The translations under genes were made by a program, and so were the position numbers. A DNA stretch of 64,000 bases from Podocnemis expansa (Eukaryota; Chordata; Testudines; Podocnemididae). The stretch lies in assembly GCA_007922195.1 (NCBI GenBank), contig ML682007.1:12162562-12226561 (forward strand), written 5' to 3'. Below the pieces are notes generated by a model that saw only the letters and a list, made by a program, of their open reading frames with translations, searched no databases and had not been told where the DNA came from. Positions 60,987 through 64,000 of the stretch are shown here, one piece after another. How positions within the stretch are numbered: the stretch's first letter is position 1; each line of letters opens with the position of its first letter.

Positions 60987-61158
60987 GGGTGGTTTTCAAA
61001 CTTTTTTCCTCAGAGTTCAATTTAAAAAACAATTATTTATGCCTGCGACCCAACAAGTCATTACACCTGAGAAAAATGCATTCCGGTCTCTTGGCGGCAC
61101 TTGAGGCAGTGCCTGAGGGTCTGCGACCCAGTGCTGGGTCTGAGTTTGAAAACCACTG
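60987..61158. mobile_element. hAT-type element ('GGTTTTCAAAC' family), copy 2
   Basis: Termini GGGTGGTTTTCAAAC and GTTTGAAAACCACTG. The interior 'tttatgcctgcgacccaaca' and 'gagggtctgcgacccagtgc' matches 47769-47945 but keeps more CpG, so it is the better preserved copy. The flanks ACCGAGCT and CCCTAGCT agree at 6 of 8 positions. Confidence 0.75.
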
Positions 61159-61166
61159 CCCTAGCT

Positions 61167-62158
61167 CACCCGCGGGGTGGATTGGTTGCTCCCCCATGAC
61201 CACAGCTTGGATTTGGCTGTGCCTTGAGGCTGCCCATGCTGGATTTGGGGGACAGCAGCGAGGAGAGGGGAGCAGAGGAGAAAATGGGGTTGGGGCCTCC
61301 AGGGAAGAGGTGGAGGCAGGGCAGGAGTGAGGCCTGAGGGGAAGAAGCGGTGAGGTGACAGGCACGGGGGGCCCAGGGTTTCAGAAATGAGAGAGCCGGC
61401 AGCCCTAGGAGCCCTATGCTGCGGCAAGGGGTGCAGAGCAGGATCTCCACAGAAAAATACAGAACCTGCCTGCTCCTTCAGCCGTGGTACGGATACTGAT
61501 TCGGTGCATCTAGCTTTGGGCATGGGACTCTCTCTTTGCTGTGCGTTTGTACCATGCCCAGCTCAATGAGGCCCTGGTCTGTGACTCAGACTTTCAGATG
61601 TTATGTGCTATGGTAATACAGACAATAAATAATATGTGGCTTTGCATCAGTTTGTGTAAAAAGATGCGATTCTGCTGGCCTGCAGTCTATGACCAGCACT
61701 GGAAGCTACACAACACGCACTTACCTCAGAGGGCAAACTTACTTAAAAAAATCTACTTTGCCCTTCTGGACAACCTCAGAACAAAAGAAAGCTGATGGGC
61801 ATTTCAAGCAAAATGAGAGGACCAAGAATAGCGAATGAAGAATCCCTCTTGCACAAAGAGCCAGGCTGACCAGATCTGGAACATGTGACTGTGGCCTGAG
61901 GAATTAGGAACTAGAAGGGAAGGTATTTTCCTGTGCTTTAGAGACCTTCCTGCCTCTATTTGGACTGGCTAACCATTTGTCTTAGTTATATTATTACAAC
62001 ATGCATTGAAAGAACCTCTCTTGCCCCCGTGAGGAATCAAGGGCCTTGAGCCAGACCTGCTCCAAAGGAAACTATGTGTGGGGGAATGGTGGGTGGGCAC
62101 ATGGAGCCTTGCTCCATTTTTTAACTTTGGTTTTAAATGCAGTGCTTGTAAGTTCACC
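61167..62158. other. No recognised gene
   Basis: A purine-rich stretch (about 61240-61350) produces overlapping open frames of 80-157 codons on both strands. Their composition and overlap argue against coding. Confidence 0.45.
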
Positions 62159-62163
62159 CATCT

Positions 62164-62262
62164 TCCAAGCATCAGATGAAGTGGGATTTTCTCCCATGAA
62201 AGCTAATGCAAAAAATAAATCTGTTAGTCTTAAAGTGCCACACGACTCCTTGTTTGTTTATT
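62164..62262 (+). mobile_element. Penelope-like repeat, single copy, 3'-deleted
   Basis: Contains GCAT, CAGATGA (62173-62179), a GTGGGA/TCCCAT stem, GAAAGCTA, ATGC and 'ctgttagtcttaaagtgcca', but lacks the usual 'agactaacatggctaccc' end. Confidence 0.65.
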
Positions 62263-63576
62263 ATACAAGGCAGGTAAAACACTATTTGTCCTGGCCTGGG
62301 GCTATTCAACTGAGGAGGGCCAAATGCCTGGGAAATGCACACTAGTGGAAGTGTCAGGGAGGCTGAAGGAAATCCTGGCTGCTCCTGAAAACTGGTCTAA
62401 TATCCATTTAAATACTTCCATTTGGGCCTTTGCTAAGCAAAGCAGATGGTATTTTGTAAATGCTCTGGCCTTGCTCTGCTGTAATCTCATGCTAGTGCCA
62501 ATACATGAGAAAGAGTCTTTATGTGCTTCTCTCAGAGATACAGCATGTCTGGAGTGCTCCCATCAGCGTGGTGATTAGTCGGTGAAGAGGGAGATCCCCA
62601 GCCCTTTTCCTGGCACTGTGTGGGTCTGGGGCTACAATTCCTGCTCTGTTGCTACCTGAGACAGGGCTTCACAGAAGCAATAGACCAAAGCCAGGAGCCG
62701 GCCAAGCAGGGCAGAAGGGAAGGGAGTCTGAAACAGGGCACAGGTAAGAAGCCACCATAGCAAAGAAGAGACCAAGAAAAACATTTTATTTCTTGAGACA
62801 ACAAAGAAGAAAAACTGAGCGCCACGTTTGACATGACTTACTCATTAAAGTTGTAAATTAGCCCTTTAAGACAGCACCTGCTCTTTCTGGGCCATGGAGC
62901 ATGTAAGACCCCAGAGCAGACTGTGTGAGATCCCCTTGTTTGGAAAAATGAAGGTCCTGGTGACGCTTCCCTCTAGCGAGTTTGCAAGGGGGCTTGCCTG
63001 CCTCCAAAATCACATGCCCTGGATGAATGAAGATTGGCTGGAAGCAGACGGGACCACAGGTCATCTGTAGCCACTTCTGAAAGATACCACCTCCTGAACT
63101 TGGCCGCTCCACTGCTGTGAGATGCTGTCCAAGGGGACCCAGAGGGACAGTGCCTCAATGCTGCAGCTGGAGAAAGGGAGTGGGGAGCTTGAAGTTGAAA
63201 GTTAATTACTGCTGTGGGGTTAAAAAAAAAAAAGCCCATTCAAAAAGGGGAAAAACAAACTTGGTGGAAAAAAAAACTGAACCCAAGCTAATTTATGCCA
63301 TGGCTGGAGGCAAAACTTCTGGCAGTCTGATGTTTCGAGAAGCAGGCCCTTGTCCTAGAGCCCTCAACAGCAACATTTTACTATCTCCCAATGCCATGGG
63401 AAAGAGGTCCACTCATTTGTGGAGGGGAGAAGACTGACAACCAGCTTAACATTTGAGTCTCAGTCACTCTGCTGGGAGATTGAAGGTTAAGCATTTTGTC
63501 ACGAAAAACTGAGCGTCACCAAATTCCTTAACTCCCCCTGATCAGGTTCCCATTTCTCTGCCATATTTTTATTCCT
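62263..63576. other. No recognised gene
   Basis: Mixed composition with A-runs near 63222 and 63267. Open frames up to 106 codons without domain. Confidence 0.45.
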
Positions 63577-63589
63577 ATTTAAAATAGAA

Positions 63590-63792
63590 GCAAGGAGTCC
63601 TGTGACACTTAAAAAGACCAACACATTTATTTATCGCATGACGTTTTGAGAGAGAAAATCCCAGTTTGGCAGATGCTTTGATTTTCTCCCACTAACGCTC
63701 ATGCGATAAATAAATTTTTAAAGTCTTTAAGTGCCACAGGACTCCTTCCTTGTTTTTCAGAACAAGACTAACACAGCTACCCCCTTGGAATG
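63590..63792. mobile_element. Penelope-like repeat, inverted doublet
   Basis: A reverse partial copy (about 63590-63675) faces a forward copy that ends CAGCTACCCCCTTGGA (to about 63789). The doublet is flanked by ATTTAAAATAGAA (63577-63589) and ATTTAAAGTAGAA (63793-63805), 12 of 13 identical. The hammerhead-like core is decayed. Confidence 0.75.
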
Positions 63793-63805
63793 ATTTAAAG
63801 TAGAA

Positions 63806-64000
63806 AACACTCATTTAATTGCTGTTCCTCACCAAGGCTGAAGGTGGAGCCATAGACAGACGAAATGCCATTCACTTTGTATAAACCTAGGCGTGACCAC
63901 TGATTGTCTCAGTGGAATCCTCTCCTTGCATGTACTCTTATCATCAAAGAAAGTCAGCTTCTAAACAATTAATATATGCAGATTGTTTATTGATTCCAAC
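63806..64000. other. No recognised feature
   Basis: AT-rich sequence to the window edge. Confidence 0.5.

Noticed and set aside
60422..61523. Several open frames of 80-157 codons on both strands
   Set aside because: They overlap in opposite phases, sit in GC-rich or purine-rich sequence where stops are rare, cross an hAT element and show no domain.
1..64000. A new multi-gene system such as a biosynthetic or defence cluster
   Set aside because: No set of adjacent coding genes is visible on either strand; all strong signals are repeats.

Overview
The window looks like a gene-free stretch (intergenic or intronic) of a sauropsid genome, most likely a turtle. The basis is the repeat content: several CR1 LINE copies including two with turtle-like 3' ends, CORE/MIR-type SINEs in both orientations, L2 remnants, hAT-type short elements with 8-bp target-site duplications (TSDs), and many copies of the 'AGTCCTGTGGCACTT...AGACTAACA' repeat that is abundant in turtles and crocodilians. 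Base composition is AT-rich and CpG-poor, apart from one small CpG-rich patch and the youngest transposable elements. The species assignment is inference; no gene was found that could fix it.

Layout. 1-8.1 kb: an hAT-like element, an L2 reverse-transcriptase remnant (about 2.1-2.7 kb), a TAA-flanked miniature inverted-repeat element (3.0 kb), a CR1 3' end (4.0-4.7 kb), an L2 3' end (5.4-5.8 kb), an antisense SINE and a hairpin-forming MITE (7.8 kb). 8-24 kb: an hAT element, a GT/GC microsatellite, a second hairpin MITE (12 kb), then a long quiet stretch with scattered SINE/CR1 fragments. 24.8-29.2 kb: a 628-bp MITE containing a perfect 37-bp palindrome and a GC-rich minisatellite, a GAAA microsatellite holding a 10-base N gap, and a tandem MITE pair whose second member is a near-perfect 126-bp-arm palindrome. 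29.8-37 kb: mostly unique sequence, including one stretch rich in developmental transcription-factor-like motifs, plus a GC-rich composite repeat at 34 kb. 37-49 kb: four copies of the 'GCATCTGATGAAGTGGG' retroelement (probably Penelope-like), two of them inverted doublets, with an antisense CR1 at 44.2-45.3 kb and one weak candidate exon at 47.0-47.5 kb. 52-64 kb: a third TTCGAA MITE with a CR1 end nested in it, three hAT elements, a CR1 carrying a 37-bp retroelement insertion, a CpG-rich patch at 60.8 kb and two more copies of the Penelope-like repeat.

No confident protein-coding gene, tRNA, rRNA, CRISPR array or endogenous retrovirus was recognised. The most interesting signals lie in the mobile elements. 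The Penelope-like repeat carries a motif with the layout of a hammerhead ribozyme, one base off the canonical core. Several of its copies are inverted doublets sharing one pair of TSDs. Three MITE families are built from arrays of short perfect palindromes centred on TCGA.
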